From Desulfobacteraceae bacterium UBA2174 (GTDB lineage: Bacteria > Desulfobacterota > Desulfobacteria > Desulfobacterales > UBA2174): a stretch of 64,000 nucleotides of DNA. Made by a program: the position numbers and the translations under genes. Positions 40,584 through 50,024 of the stretch are shown here, piece by piece (the stretch's first letter is position 1; every line of letters begins with the position of its first letter). Below the pieces are notes generated by a model, which saw nothing but the letters and a program-made list of their open reading frames with translations, had not been told where the DNA came from and searched no databases. The stretch spans positions 4,447 to 68,446 of the forward strand of contig DCWA01000040.1 of NCBI GenBank assembly GCA_002327445.1. The letters are read 5' to 3'.

Positions 40584-41741
40584 TCATCCCTTGCTTCGCC
40601 CCAAACGCAGCAGCCAGGTCAGGAGGAGGCCCCCGGCAACGCCCAGGGCCAGATTCCACCCCCAGGTGACGGCGCAGACCACCGCCGCCGCCAGCGCTTC
40701 CTTGAAATCCCCCAGGTCGGCCAGCGCCAGAACCATCCGGGCGCCGGCCACCAGCAGCAGCGCCCCCACGATGGCCAGGGGGATCAGATGGATCAGGGTG
40801 AGGAGATGAAACCCGAAGGTCAGGGCCAGGGCGGTGAACGCCAATCCGAGGGCGACACCGGGCCACCGGCGTTCGGCGCAAAGCCGGTCCCCATACCCCA
40901 GCGGCGGGCCACCCACACTGAAGCTGACCAGGTTGGCCAGGCCCGCCGCGATGCACAACCGCGCGGGAGTCATCCGGCGAGGTTGTTTGCCGCCCTGATG
41001 CAGCAGCCGTGCCGTCTCGTCCAGGGTGTCCGGAACCTGCGGCAGCGTCAGCATCACCAGGGCCAGGCCGAAGTCGGCCGCGGCCGGAATGCCATAGGGG
41101 AGCCAGCGGGGCCAATGGAGGCCGGGACGCAGTTTCTCCAGGCCGTCATGGGTGCCCAGGATCAGGCCCAAAACCAAACCGACGGCCAGGACGACCGGCC
41201 CGGCGGGCCAGCGCCTGGACTTCAGCAGCAGAAGGATCGCCGCTACCCCGAGAACGCCGACGAGAACGCCCAGGGGGATCCCACCAAGGAATTGCATCCT
41301 CAAGTGCGGCTCCGCGGAATGGCAGAGGGTCTGAACCACCGTGGTGCCGGCGATGAGGTCCAGGGCACGGGGGATGAGCAGAATGCCGACGGCCGCCTCG
41401 GCCCCCCGGATCACCGACGGATGGATCCAGCGGCGAACCTTGTCGAAAAGCCCCGCCGCACCGATGGCGATCAGCGCCACCGCCGCCAGCATACCGGCGG
41501 CCAGGACCCGGTCCGTGGGCACGACGGTGGCGATGGCATAGGCGGCGATGATCCTCATCGGCGCCACGGGCACCGAGACCCCGTAGGTCAGCGCGGAAAA
41601 CAGCAGCAAAAGGCCGGTGGCGAAAAAGATGCCGGGCGGATTCAAGCCGTTGAACAGCATCAGCCCCAAGGCGAGGGGCGCGAAAAGCCCCAGCCGGTCC
41701 AATCCTTCGGCCAGGGACTGGATACGGAAACCACGCTTCAC
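40584..41741 (-). CDS. MOT1-like molybdate/sulfate transporter
   Basis: A 385-residue membrane protein with about ten hydrophobic segments. LGLFAPLALGLMLFNGLNPP near the N-terminus and VSFSVGGPPLGYGDRLCAER near residue 270 resemble the SulP/MOT1 motifs (FNG...P; GG.P..HG.GG). The histidine usual in the second motif is Tyr here, so specificity may differ. GTG at 41741 with GAGGAG upstream is the start. The small cytochrome-like gene lies 11 bases upstream on the same strand. Confidence 0.8.
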   Translation of the reverse strand: MKRGFRIQSLAEGLDRLGLFAPLALGLMLFNGLNPPGIFFATGLLLLFSALTYGVSVPVAPMRIIAAYAIATVVPTDRVLAAGMLAAVALIAIGAAGLFDKVRRWIHPSVIRGAEAAVGILLIPRALDLIAGTTVVQTLCHSAEPHLRMQFLGGIPLGVLVGVLGVAAILLLLKSRRWPAGPVVLAVGLVLGLILGTHDGLEKLRPGLHWPRWLPYGIPAAADFGLALVMLTLPQVPDTLDETARLLHQGGKQPRRMTPARLCIAAGLANLVSFSVGGPPLGYGDRLCAERRWPGVALGLAFTALALTFGFHLLTLIHLIPLAIVGALLLVAGARMVLALADLGDFKEALAAAVVCAVTWGWNLALGVAGGLLLTWLLRLGRSKG

Positions 41742-41752
41742 GACGGCTCCTC

Positions 41753-42016
41753 TCAATGCCCTTTCATCAGGCCGGACCGGATCAGATTTTGCCGAATGTA
41801 GGTGGCGTGCAGCAACAGGTGCACGACGATGGTCACGGTGAACCCCAGGGCCGAGATCTGATGGACAGCGCGAAGCACCTGGCGCACGCCATACACCGCG
41901 CTCGCCGGCCCGCCGCCATGGGGGAGAAGCCACGCGGTCACCCCGGTGATCAGCAGCAGGATAAATAGGACAAAGGCCACTCCATTGACGATCCAACGCG
42001 CGCCGCCGCCGTTCAT
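41753..42016 (-). CDS. Small two-helix membrane protein, DUF4405/cytochrome b-like
   Basis: An 87-residue protein with two membrane helices (IVNGVAFVLFILLLITGVTA and SALGFTVTIVVHLLLHATYI). Histidines at AVHQIS and VVHLLLHATY are spaced like haem ligands of small b-type cytochromes annotated DUF4405, which suggests haem binding; this is inference. GGAGAG precedes the ATG at 42016. Its operon position before a MOT1-like transporter has no obvious meaning. Confidence 0.7.
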   Translation of the reverse strand: MNGGGARWIVNGVAFVLFILLLITGVTAWLLPHGGGPASAVYGVRQVLRAVHQISALGFTVTIVVHLLLHATYIRQNLIRSGLMKGH

Positions 42017-42164
42017 ATCATCACTCTCCGCAAAGGGTAGGGAATCAGCCGCCAAGCCTCGCCGAAAGGCACCATAGCGAAACTCTCCGTCGGAGTCAAA
42101 ATGACCGTCAGGCCGTCCACCGGAACCGAGGCCACAGCCCCGTCAATTTTTGAGATCGGTATCG

Positions 42165-42545
42165 CAAGGGATTTTTTCTGGTTTAGACACTCCTTCCGCC
42201 TGTGCCCTTGACTGCAGATCCCTCGTCGTAAACTCCTCGGGATGACACGGGAGAGAAGGAGGGGGTTCGGGATGACACGGGAGAGAAGGAGGGGGTTCGG
42301 GATGACTGGGGTGCCAAGGCAGGGGTTCCGGGATGACACGGGTGCCAAGGCAGGGGTTCCGGGATGACACGGGTGCCGAGGTAGGGCTCCCGGGATGACA
42401 CGGGTGCCGAGGCGTGAGTTCCGGGATGGCATTTGTTTCCCGTGTCATTCCGAACGTGAGAGAGGAATCCGCAGTTGAGAAGATCAGCGGGAAACGGGAA
42501 CATTCGGCAAAAAAAGTGGCAGAAGTTCTTCCATTGACGGACCCC
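42165..42545. repeat. Interspersed repeat, tail type A, with minisatellite expansion
   Basis: Left part GATTTTTTCTGGTTTA and GACTGCAGATCCCTCGTCG; right part GTGTCATTCCGAACGTGAGA, GAGGAATCCGCAGTTGAGAA and GGCAAAAAAAGTGGCAGAAG. These match the copy at 4131-4348 on both sides. Between the arms the GGGATGACACGG unit is amplified (42238-42421). No gene lies in the 635-base gap between 42016 and 42652. Confidence 0.85.
42238..42421. repeat. 30/31-bp tandem array, six units
   Basis: Six direct units begin CGGGATGAC: two identical 30-mers (42238-42297, filler GAGAGAAGGAGGGGG) and four 31-mers (42298-42421, filler GGGTGCCAAGGCAGGGG or variants). The junction unit degrades into GGGATGGCATT. The change of filler between units shows two successive amplification events. 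Confidence 0.85.
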
Positions 42546-42651
42546 CTGAACCCAGGACCGGTTTGACACCCTGACGTGCCTGGACTATGAAAATCATAGA
42601 TCCACCGCCTGCTTTGGGCTGGCGACGGGGGCGTTCGTGTAAAGGACGGCC

Positions 42652-43821
42652 ATGTACATTTCCGCATACACGCATCGACGCCAGCTGTTTCACATCACCG
42701 AACGCTGGCTTTCAAACCAACTGGCGCCCGACGACGCCCTGCAAGTCACCCGGATCATCACCTATGACGGATTCATCGCCTGGCATACGCTGCTGGACTT
42801 CGCCCAAACGCTGACCCGGCGGCTCGACAACGCCAAGATCCGCACCCTGCCCCTTTACTGCAAGAAGGACCTGAAGGATTTCATTACCGCCACCTGCCCG
42901 ACCAGCTCCCCGCGAGCCGCCGAGCTCATCGCCAACTACCGCCGCCTGCCGGAGTATTACTACGTGGGCTCCCCCATGACCGGATATCTCTTTCACGATT
43001 CCGACGGACGCGTGCTGAGCATCTGCCGTTTCAAGCGGACCAAGCGCATCGCGGAAAAAGCCAGCCGCTACGCGGCGTTGCACATCCGCGAACGCCTGAA
43101 GCAGCACTCGGAGAAACTCATGCACGAAACCGGGGCGGCATCGGCAACCCAGGACACCCCGGCCGCAGAGTTCCAGCGCAGGGCCGAGGAGGACCTGATG
43201 GCCACCATCCGCGACGGCGGCCTCAAACTGCCCCGCCTCGAAATGAAGATCCGCGATGTGGTGGGGGCCAAAATCATCGACTGGGGCTTCGGCGCCGAGG
43301 GACTGGAAGCCGCCCTGAAGGATCTGCCAAGAGTGCGAATCCTGGAGAAAGAGATCCACCGGGGGGTCTACAACGCGATTCACTACGCCATCGGTCTGCA
43401 GGTCGAACCCGATCCGATCCTGGCGGCCTTCGCCGCCTCTACCCACCGGCAAACCTGTCGCCGCCGAGGGTTGTCCACCGGCGACGGAACCGCCGACTTC
43501 GATGCCTTCCTTCACAACGGCGTTGCGGATGTCAGCCTGGACCTGATCCTCACCACCTATGAAGAACTGCTGGAATCGGAAATCGGACGCAGCATGCACG
43601 AGGCGCGCATTTTCAGGCAGCGCCAGGAGGAATCGCTTATCGGCAACATTCCGGCCAACATCGGCCACATCATCGAATACCTGCTGGCCGTGGGCCTCAG
43701 CCCGGTGACGCGCATCGACGAGATTCCCATCAAGCTTTGGGGTCGCTACCTGCCCGACACGTTGAGCTACTGCATCCGAAAGCTGTATGGCATTCCGGAA
43801 TACACCTTGATCGACAATTGA
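42652..43821 (+). CDS. Hypothetical protein, 389 residues
   Basis: A cytoplasmic protein I cannot assign. The N-terminal region (HRRQLFHITERWLSNQLAPD) is followed by YYVGSPMTGYLFHDSDGR, a charged helical middle (RIAEKASRYAALHIRERLKQ), and a C-terminal part with GNIPANIGHIIEYLLAVGLS and ELLESEIGRSMHEARIF. AAAGGA precedes the ATG by eight bases. Codon use matches its neighbours. The next gene has its own promoter, so this is probably a single transcript. Confidence 0.75.
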   Translation: MYISAYTHRRQLFHITERWLSNQLAPDDALQVTRIITYDGFIAWHTLLDFAQTLTRRLDNAKIRTLPLYCKKDLKDFITATCPTSSPRAAELIANYRRLPEYYYVGSPMTGYLFHDSDGRVLSICRFKRTKRIAEKASRYAALHIRERLKQHSEKLMHETGAASATQDTPAAEFQRRAEEDLMATIRDGGLKLPRLEMKIRDVVGAKIIDWGFGAEGLEAALKDLPRVRILEKEIHRGVYNAIHYAIGLQVEPDPILAAFAASTHRQTCRRRGLSTGDGTADFDAFLHNGVADVSLDLILTTYEELLESEIGRSMHEARIFRQRQEESLIGNIPANIGHIIEYLLAVGLSPVTRIDEIPIKLWGRYLPDTLSYCIRKLYGIPEYTLIDN

Positions 43822-43863
43822 TGTTTCCTCCGATAAACCACTGAATATGGGCCTACTTCCTGC

Positions 43864-43892
43864 TTGACATACCAGATGTTGCGCAATATAGT
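43864..43892 (+). promoter_or_regulatory. Strong sigma-70 promoter
   Basis: TTGACA (43864-43869), 17-base spacer, TATAGT (43887-43892). This near-consensus promoter lies about 110 bases before the NrdD-like zinc protein gene and would start transcription near 43899. Confidence 0.8.
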
Positions 43893-44003
43893 CCTGCCAT
43901 CCTGTTTGTGGAAAATTTTTCAACGACCTGCCGGCATCGTCGGCCGAACGAAATACCGAACGGATTTTCATCGAGTGAACTGATTCAAAAGGAGGAATCT
44001 CTG

Positions 44004-44372
44004 ATGCATCTGATGAGCGCCCAACGCCTTTGCGATCTTTTCGAAGCCCATCCGGATCGGCCGAACCTGTCCTGGTCCGGCCGCTGCCATGACTGCAAGG
44101 CCGAGATCGAAGTCACGGCCACCCCCCAATCCGACGGCATCCACATCGCCGGCGGCGCCGTGTATGAACCGGAGGAAGGTCGGTTTTTCCTCAAATGCGA
44201 CGCCTGCCACCGTAAGGACCCGGTGTTGCGCAACTTCCAGTCCTGCGAGGTCTACAGCCGGGTGGTGGGTTACCTGCGCCCCGTAGCCCAGTGGAACGAC
44301 GGCAAGCAGGCCGAGTTCTCGCTGCGCAAGACCTTCGACCGGAGCCTGTCCGCCGCCGCGGATCCATCCTGA
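44004..44372 (+). CDS. Small zinc protein resembling the NrdD C-terminal domain
   Basis: A 122-residue protein. Cys28-x2-Cys31 and Cys65-x2-Cys68 form a likely zinc ribbon, and Cys81-EVYSRVVGYLRPVAQWNDGK matches the segment next to the glycyl-radical tail of anaerobic ribonucleotide reductase NrdD. The large catalytic domain and the glycyl radical motif are absent. AAGGAGG lies nine bases before the ATG. A strong promoter upstream and a terminator right after make it a one-gene transcript. Role unknown; it may assist or mimic NrdD. Confidence 0.75.
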   Translation: MHLMSAQRLCDLFEAHPDRPNLSWSGRCHDCKAEIEVTATPQSDGIHIAGGAVYEPEEGRFFLKCDACHRKDPVLRNFQSCEVYSRVVGYLRPVAQWNDGKQAEFSLRKTFDRSLSAAADPS

Positions 44373-44397
44373 CCGCCGCCGCCATTTCCTGGACGGT

Positions 44398-44437
44398 ATC
44401 CCTCCGGAGACGACCGCTCCCGGAGGGATCTTTTTTT
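44398..44437 (+). terminator. Intrinsic terminator
   Basis: ATCCCTCCGG (44398-44407) pairs with CCGGAGGGAT (44420-44429), followed by seven T. It ends the NrdD-like transcript 25 bases after the stop codon. Confidence 0.9.
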
Positions 44438-44532
44438 CGTTTTCCCCTGATGATTCATCCATGAACAGTGAAATCGGGAACATGATGTCTTATTTTGATT
44501 ATCAGAACGGTAATGACCCCATCGAGGTGATC

Positions 44533-44847
44533 ATGTTCAGCGTCAGCCAGGAAGCCAGCGCCCGAGCGGCATCATTTTTCAGCGGCCGCCGGATCCAGCC
44601 GGTCCGGATCTACGTGTCCACCGATGGTGAGTGCAAACGTTTTGCCCTTGCCCTCGACCAGAAGCGCGCCGGCGATGCCGTCTACGAGATCGACGGGGTG
44701 ACGTGGCTGATCAACGCGGAGTTCCTGCGCAAGGCCCAGCCGGTCCGCGTCGACTGCGGCGCCGAGGGGTTCGAGATCACCGCCGCCATCGATCCCAATG
44801 CCGGCGCCTGCGCCACCTGCAAGGCCGCCGGCAAGTGCGGGCATTAG
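44533..44847 (+). CDS. HesB/IscA-like protein
   Basis: A 104-residue protein with the A-type carrier outline: MFSVSQEASARAASFFSGR, PVRIYVSTDGECKRFALALD, GDAVYEIDGVTWLINAEF and a cysteine-rich tail ACATCKAAGKCGH. In classical IscA proteins the middle loop holds the first cluster Cys (GGCxG); here the loop reads DGEC, and the tail CxxC differs in spacing, so Fe-S binding is plausible but altered. The start at 44533 is preferred over 44461 because GAGGTGATC immediately precedes it and homologues begin at MF.V. It ends in a bidirectional terminator shared with leuA. Confidence 0.75.
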   Translation: MFSVSQEASARAASFFSGRRIQPVRIYVSTDGECKRFALALDQKRAGDAVYEIDGVTWLINAEFLRKAQPVRVDCGAEGFEITAAIDPNAGACATCKAAGKCGH

Positions 44848-44877
44848 GCGAAACTGGAAACTGGAAACTTGGAAAAG

Positions 44878-44920
44878 CGAAGCCCGGAACTTGAAACAGG
44901 TGTTCCGGGCTTCGACTTTT
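44878..44920. terminator. Bidirectional terminator between hesB-like gene and leuA
   Basis: CGAAGCCCGGAAC (44878-44890) and GTTCCGGGCTTCG (44902-44914) make a 13-bp stem with T-runs on both strands. It can stop the plus-strand HesB transcript and the minus-strand ilv-leu transcript. Confidence 0.85.
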
Positions 44921-44955
44921 AGGCGCAATGCTGATTGGCGGCCTGGAACGTTTCG

Positions 44956-46491
44956 TCACACCCCGCTGGCCGTGGCGGGGTGGGCCTTGAGGTACTCCAG
45001 GCGGTTGAGCCCGTTGACGTATGCCTTGGCGGCGGCGGTGATGATGTCCGGATCGGCCCCCTTGCCCAGGGCCACCAGGCCGTTTTCCCGCAGGCGCACC
45101 GTCACCTCGCCCTGGGCGTCGGTGCCGCCGGTCAGGGCGCTGATGGTGAAGCGCAGCAGTTCGCTGTCGGTCTCGGTGAGATCGGCGATGCAGTTGTAGG
45201 CCGCGTCGATGGGGCCGTTGCCGTAGGCCGCCCCCCGCCGCTCGCGGCCGTTGACGTTGAGCTTGACGCTGGCCATGGGCATGACGGTGGTGCCGGCGAT
45301 GACGTGGAGATACTCGAGCGAAAAAATCTCCGCGGTGCGCAGAATCCCTTCGGTGACGATCACTTCCAGGTCCTCGTCCACCACGTTCTTCTTCTTGTCG
45401 GCCAGCTCCTTGAAGCGGGTGAAGACCAGGTTCAGCTCCTCGTCGGACAGGTCGTAGCCCAGGGACTTGAGCCGGTCGCGCAGGGCGTGGCGGCCCGAAT
45501 GCTTGCCCAGCACCAAGGCGTTGCGGTTGAGACCCACCGTCTCGGGCCGCATGATCTCGTAGGTCATGGGGTTCTTCAGCACCCCGTCCTGGTGGATCCC
45601 CGCCTCGTGGGCGAAGGCGTTGGCCCCCACGATGGCCTTGTTGGGCTGGATCACGATCCCGGTGAGCATGCTCACCAGGCGGCTGGTGGGATGGATCTCC
45701 ACCGTGCGGACGCCGCAGTCCAACGGCAGCCAGTTGTGCCGGGTGTGCAGGGCCATCACCACCTCTTCGAGGCTGGTGTTGCCGGCCCGCTCGCCGATGC
45801 CGTTGATGGTCACCTCCGCCTGGCGCGCCCCGGCGCCGATGGCCGCCAAGGTGTTGGCCGTAGCCAAGCCCAGGTCGTTGTGGCAGTGGACGCTGAGCAC
45901 CGCCTTTTCAATGTTGGGGGTATGGGTCATCACGTAGCGCACCAGGTCGGCGAATTCATCCGGCACGGCATAGCCCACCGTGTCGGGCAGGTTGACCGTG
46001 GTGGCGCCGGCGGCAATGGCCGCCTCGAACACCTTGCACAGAAAGTCCCGGTCGCTGCGGGAACCGTCCTCGGCGGAAAACTCCACGTCATCGGTGAAGC
46101 CGCGGGCATGGGCGACGGCATCGGCGGCGGCGGTGACGACCTGGTCGCGGCTCATGTTGAGCTTGTACTGCATGTGGATGTCGCTGGTGGCGATAAAGGT
46201 GTGGATGCGCGGTTGCCGGGCGTGGCGCACCGCCTGCCAGGCCCGGTCGATATCGCTGCGCGAGGTCCTGGCCAATCCGGCCACCCGGGTGGTTTCCAGC
46301 TTGGCGGCGATACGGCTCACGGCGTCGAAGTCACCCTCCGAAGAGGCTGGAAAACCGGCCTCGATGACATCCACGCCCAGTTTTTCGAGCTGGGTGGCCA
46401 GGCGCAGTTTTTCGGCGGTGTTCATGCTGGCGCCCGGCGATTGCTCGCCGTCGCGCAGGGTGGTGTCGAAAATGATCAGACGGTCGTTCAT
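44956..46491 (-). CDS. leuA: 2-isopropylmalate synthase
   Basis: A 511-residue enzyme condensing acetyl-CoA with 2-oxoisovalerate, the first step of leucine synthesis. The DRE-TIM barrel has IIFDTTLRDGEQSPGASMN, EAGFPASSEGDF, SVHCHNDLGLATANTLAAI and FAHEAGIHQDGVLKN; the C-terminal regulatory domain (about 390-500) binds leucine in the family. AGGAGGAGA precedes the ATG at 46491. It is the last gene of the ilvBNC-cimA-leuA operon. leuCDB are not in the window. Confidence 0.95.
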   Translation of the reverse strand: MNDRLIIFDTTLRDGEQSPGASMNTAEKLRLATQLEKLGVDVIEAGFPASSEGDFDAVSRIAAKLETTRVAGLARTSRSDIDRAWQAVRHARQPRIHTFIATSDIHMQYKLNMSRDQVVTAAADAVAHARGFTDDVEFSAEDGSRSDRDFLCKVFEAAIAAGATTVNLPDTVGYAVPDEFADLVRYVMTHTPNIEKAVLSVHCHNDLGLATANTLAAIGAGARQAEVTINGIGERAGNTSLEEVVMALHTRHNWLPLDCGVRTVEIHPTSRLVSMLTGIVIQPNKAIVGANAFAHEAGIHQDGVLKNPMTYEIMRPETVGLNRNALVLGKHSGRHALRDRLKSLGYDLSDEELNLVFTRFKELADKKKNVVDEDLEVIVTEGILRTAEIFSLEYLHVIAGTTVMPMASVKLNVNGRERRGAAYGNGPIDAAYNCIADLTETDSELLRFTISALTGGTDAQGEVTVRLRENGLVALGKGADPDIITAAAKAYVNGLNRLEYLKAHPATASGV

Positions 46492-46575
46492 GGGGATCTC
46501 CTCCTGAAAACGAAAATGGAACATCGAAAAGCGATGGGGATCATCCGGCCTGTCTCTCCGTCCGCTCGAGCATGG

Positions 46576-46615
46576 GCCGCAGTCCGCGGCGCTCGGGGCG
46601 GCGCGGGACTGCGGC
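46576..46615. promoter_or_regulatory. Hairpin between cimA and leuA
   Basis: GCCGCAGTCC (46576-46585) pairs with GGACTGCGGC (46606-46615). No T-run follows on the minus strand, so it is not a classical terminator. It lies inside a 32-codon minus-strand frame (MSPRGAIYAAVPRRP...) that begins near 46639. It may affect leuA mRNA stability or be a relic. Confidence 0.5.
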
Positions 46616-46696
46616 GTAGATGGCTCCTCTTGGGCTCATGGGCGTATCCTGCCTGGTCGAAAAGGGTTGATTTCCACAGCGGCGCCTCGTCTCCGC

Positions 46697-48304
<1,608 letters not shown>

Positions 48305-48316
48305 GGCCGTCCCTCC

Positions 48317-49369
48317 TCAGACGCGTCGGTTTTCCGGCCGCAGGGCGCGGACCGCGGCGCCGGCGCGCCACATTTCACTGTCGTGAATTTGCTTCAGTTC
48401 CTGCTGGAGCTTGGCCCGGTAGTCGGGAGCGCTGTTGACCTCCAGGACCCGGCGCGTCTCGGAACCGTCCACCACCTTGCGATAGAGGTCCTCGAACACC
48501 GGCGCCACCGCGTCCCGGAACTTCGGTGCCCAGTCCAGGGCCCCGCGCTGGGCCGTGGTGCTGCAATTGGCGTACATCCAGTCCATCCCGTTTTGCGCCA
48601 CAAGCCGGATCAGGCTCTGGGTCAACTCCTCGACGGTTTCGTTGAACGCCTCGCTGGGGCTGTGGCCGTTGCGGCGCAGCAGGTTGTACTGGGCTTCCAT
48701 CACGCCGGCCAGGCACCCCATCAGCACGCCGCGCTCCCCGGTGAGATCGCTGTGCACCTCTTTTTCGAAGGTCGTGGGGAAAAGGTAGCCCGAGCCGATG
48801 GCGATTCCCAGGGCGATGGTTCGCTCCCGGGCCCGGCCCGTGGCATCCTGGTGAACGGCGAAACTCGAGTTGATCCCGCTGCCCTCGAGGAAATTGGTGC
48901 GCACCGTGCGCCCCGATCCCTTGGGCGCCACGAGGATCACGTCCACGTTCGCCGGCGCCACGATCTGGGTCTGGTCCCGGTAGACGATGGAAAAACCGTG
49001 GGAAAAATACAGGGCGTCCCCCGGGTTGAGGCAGGGGACGATCTTCGGCCACAGGGCCACCTGGCCGGCGTCGGAAAGCAGGTACTGGACCACCGTGCCG
49101 CGCCGGGCCGCCTCTTCGATGGGAAAGAGGGTTTCCCCCGGCACGAAACCGTCGTCCACCGCCCGCTGCCAGGAGGCTCCGCCCTCGCGCTGGCCCACGA
49201 TGACCCGGATGCCGTTGTCGCGCAGGTTCATTGCCTGGCCCGGTCCCTGGACGCCGTAGCCCAGCACCGCCACCGTCTCGTTGGCCAGCACCTCGCGGGC
49301 CTTTTGCAGGGGAAATTCTTCCGCCGTGATCACCTCTTCCACAACGCCGCCAAAATCGATCCGTGCCAT
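48317..49369 (-). CDS. ilvC: Ketol-acid reductoisomerase
   Basis: A 350-residue class I enzyme converting acetolactate or acetohydroxybutyrate to the dihydroxy acid with NAD(P)H and Mg2+. Motifs are VAVLGYGVQGPGQAMNLRDN (Rossmann GxGxxG), VIVGQREGGASWQRA (cofactor loop), VAPKGSGRTVR and the Mg ligands in FEKEVHSDLTGERGVLMG. TAAGGAGAAG precedes the ATG. The QREGG cofactor loop differs from the common LRxxSxS type, so cofactor preference should not be assumed. Confidence 0.95.
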   Translation of the reverse strand: MARIDFGGVVEEVITAEEFPLQKAREVLANETVAVLGYGVQGPGQAMNLRDNGIRVIVGQREGGASWQRAVDDGFVPGETLFPIEEAARRGTVVQYLLSDAGQVALWPKIVPCLNPGDALYFSHGFSIVYRDQTQIVAPANVDVILVAPKGSGRTVRTNFLEGSGINSSFAVHQDATGRARERTIALGIAIGSGYLFPTTFEKEVHSDLTGERGVLMGCLAGVMEAQYNLLRRNGHSPSEAFNETVEELTQSLIRLVAQNGMDWMYANCSTTAQRGALDWAPKFRDAVAPVFEDLYRKVVDGSETRRVLEVNSAPDYRAKLQQELKQIHDSEMWRAGAAVRALRPENRRV

Positions 49370-49442
49370 GCGTTCTTCTCCTTACGGTAAGTTTATGGAT
49401 TCTTCGTCTTTCCCAGTTTCAAGTTTCCAATATCCAGTTTCA

Positions 49443-49931
49443 TCAGTTCGGTTCCCGCAGCAGGGCCACCGTGCCGGTGCGCGCGATCTTCTGGATCCCC
49501 ATGGGCTTGAGCAGGTTGAGCAGGGCCGTGAGCTTGCCCTCGGTGCCGGTGACCTCGATGATGTAGTGTTCCAGGCCGACGTCCACCACCTTGCAGCGGA
49601 AGATGTCCACGATGCGCAGAATCTCGGCCCGGTGTTCCGGTTTGGCCTGCACGCAGATCAGGGCCATCTCCCGCTTGACCGAATCGTCGCCGCTCAGGTC
49701 GCGCACCTTGATGACGTTGACCAGCTTGTTGAGTTGTTTTTCGATCTGTTCCACCACCGGCGGGTTGGCCAGGGTGACCAGGGTGATCCGCGAAATCCGG
49801 GGGTCGATGGTCTCGGCCACGCAGAGACTCTCGATGTTGAAGCCGCGGCCGGAAAACAGACCCACCACCCGGGAGAGCACTCCGGGTTCGTTGTCTACCA
49901 GCATGGTGAAGATGTGTCGTTCGGCAGTCAT
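49443..49931 (-). CDS. ilvN: Acetolactate synthase small regulatory subunit
   Basis: A 162-residue ACT-domain protein: HIFTMLVDNEPGVLSRVVGL, FSGRGFNIESLCVAE at the N-terminus and a C-terminal ACT-like half (HYIIEVTGTEGKLTALLNLL). It binds valine and tunes IlvB. GGAAGA lies just before the ATG. Length fits IlvH/IlvN long forms. Confidence 0.93.
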   Translation of the reverse strand: MTAERHIFTMLVDNEPGVLSRVVGLFSGRGFNIESLCVAETIDPRISRITLVTLANPPVVEQIEKQLNKLVNVIKVRDLSGDDSVKREMALICVQAKPEHRAEILRIVDIFRCKVVDVGLEHYIIEVTGTEGKLTALLNLLKPMGIQKIARTGTVALLREPN

Positions 49932-49957
49932 GATTCTTCCTTGGCGTTTGTTTTTTC

Positions 49958-49991
49958 CGGACGGATCGGACCGATCCGACGGATCCGTCCG
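49958..49991. repeat. Inverted repeat in the ilvB-ilvN spacer
   Basis: CGGACGGATC (49958-49967) and GATCCGTCCG (49982-49991) form a 10-bp stem around GGACCGATCCGACG, which is itself partly palindromic. No T-run follows on the minus strand. It may stabilise or process the operon mRNA between the two synthase subunits. Confidence 0.6.
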
Positions 49992-50024
49992 ATTGTGCGG
50001 TTTCAGGCCAGCCCCCGCTGCCGC

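Noticed and set aside
42238..42421. Regular 30/31-bp tandem units as a CRISPR array
   Set aside because: Units abut with no unique spacers, filler is similar between units, and no cas genes occur. It is a minisatellite.
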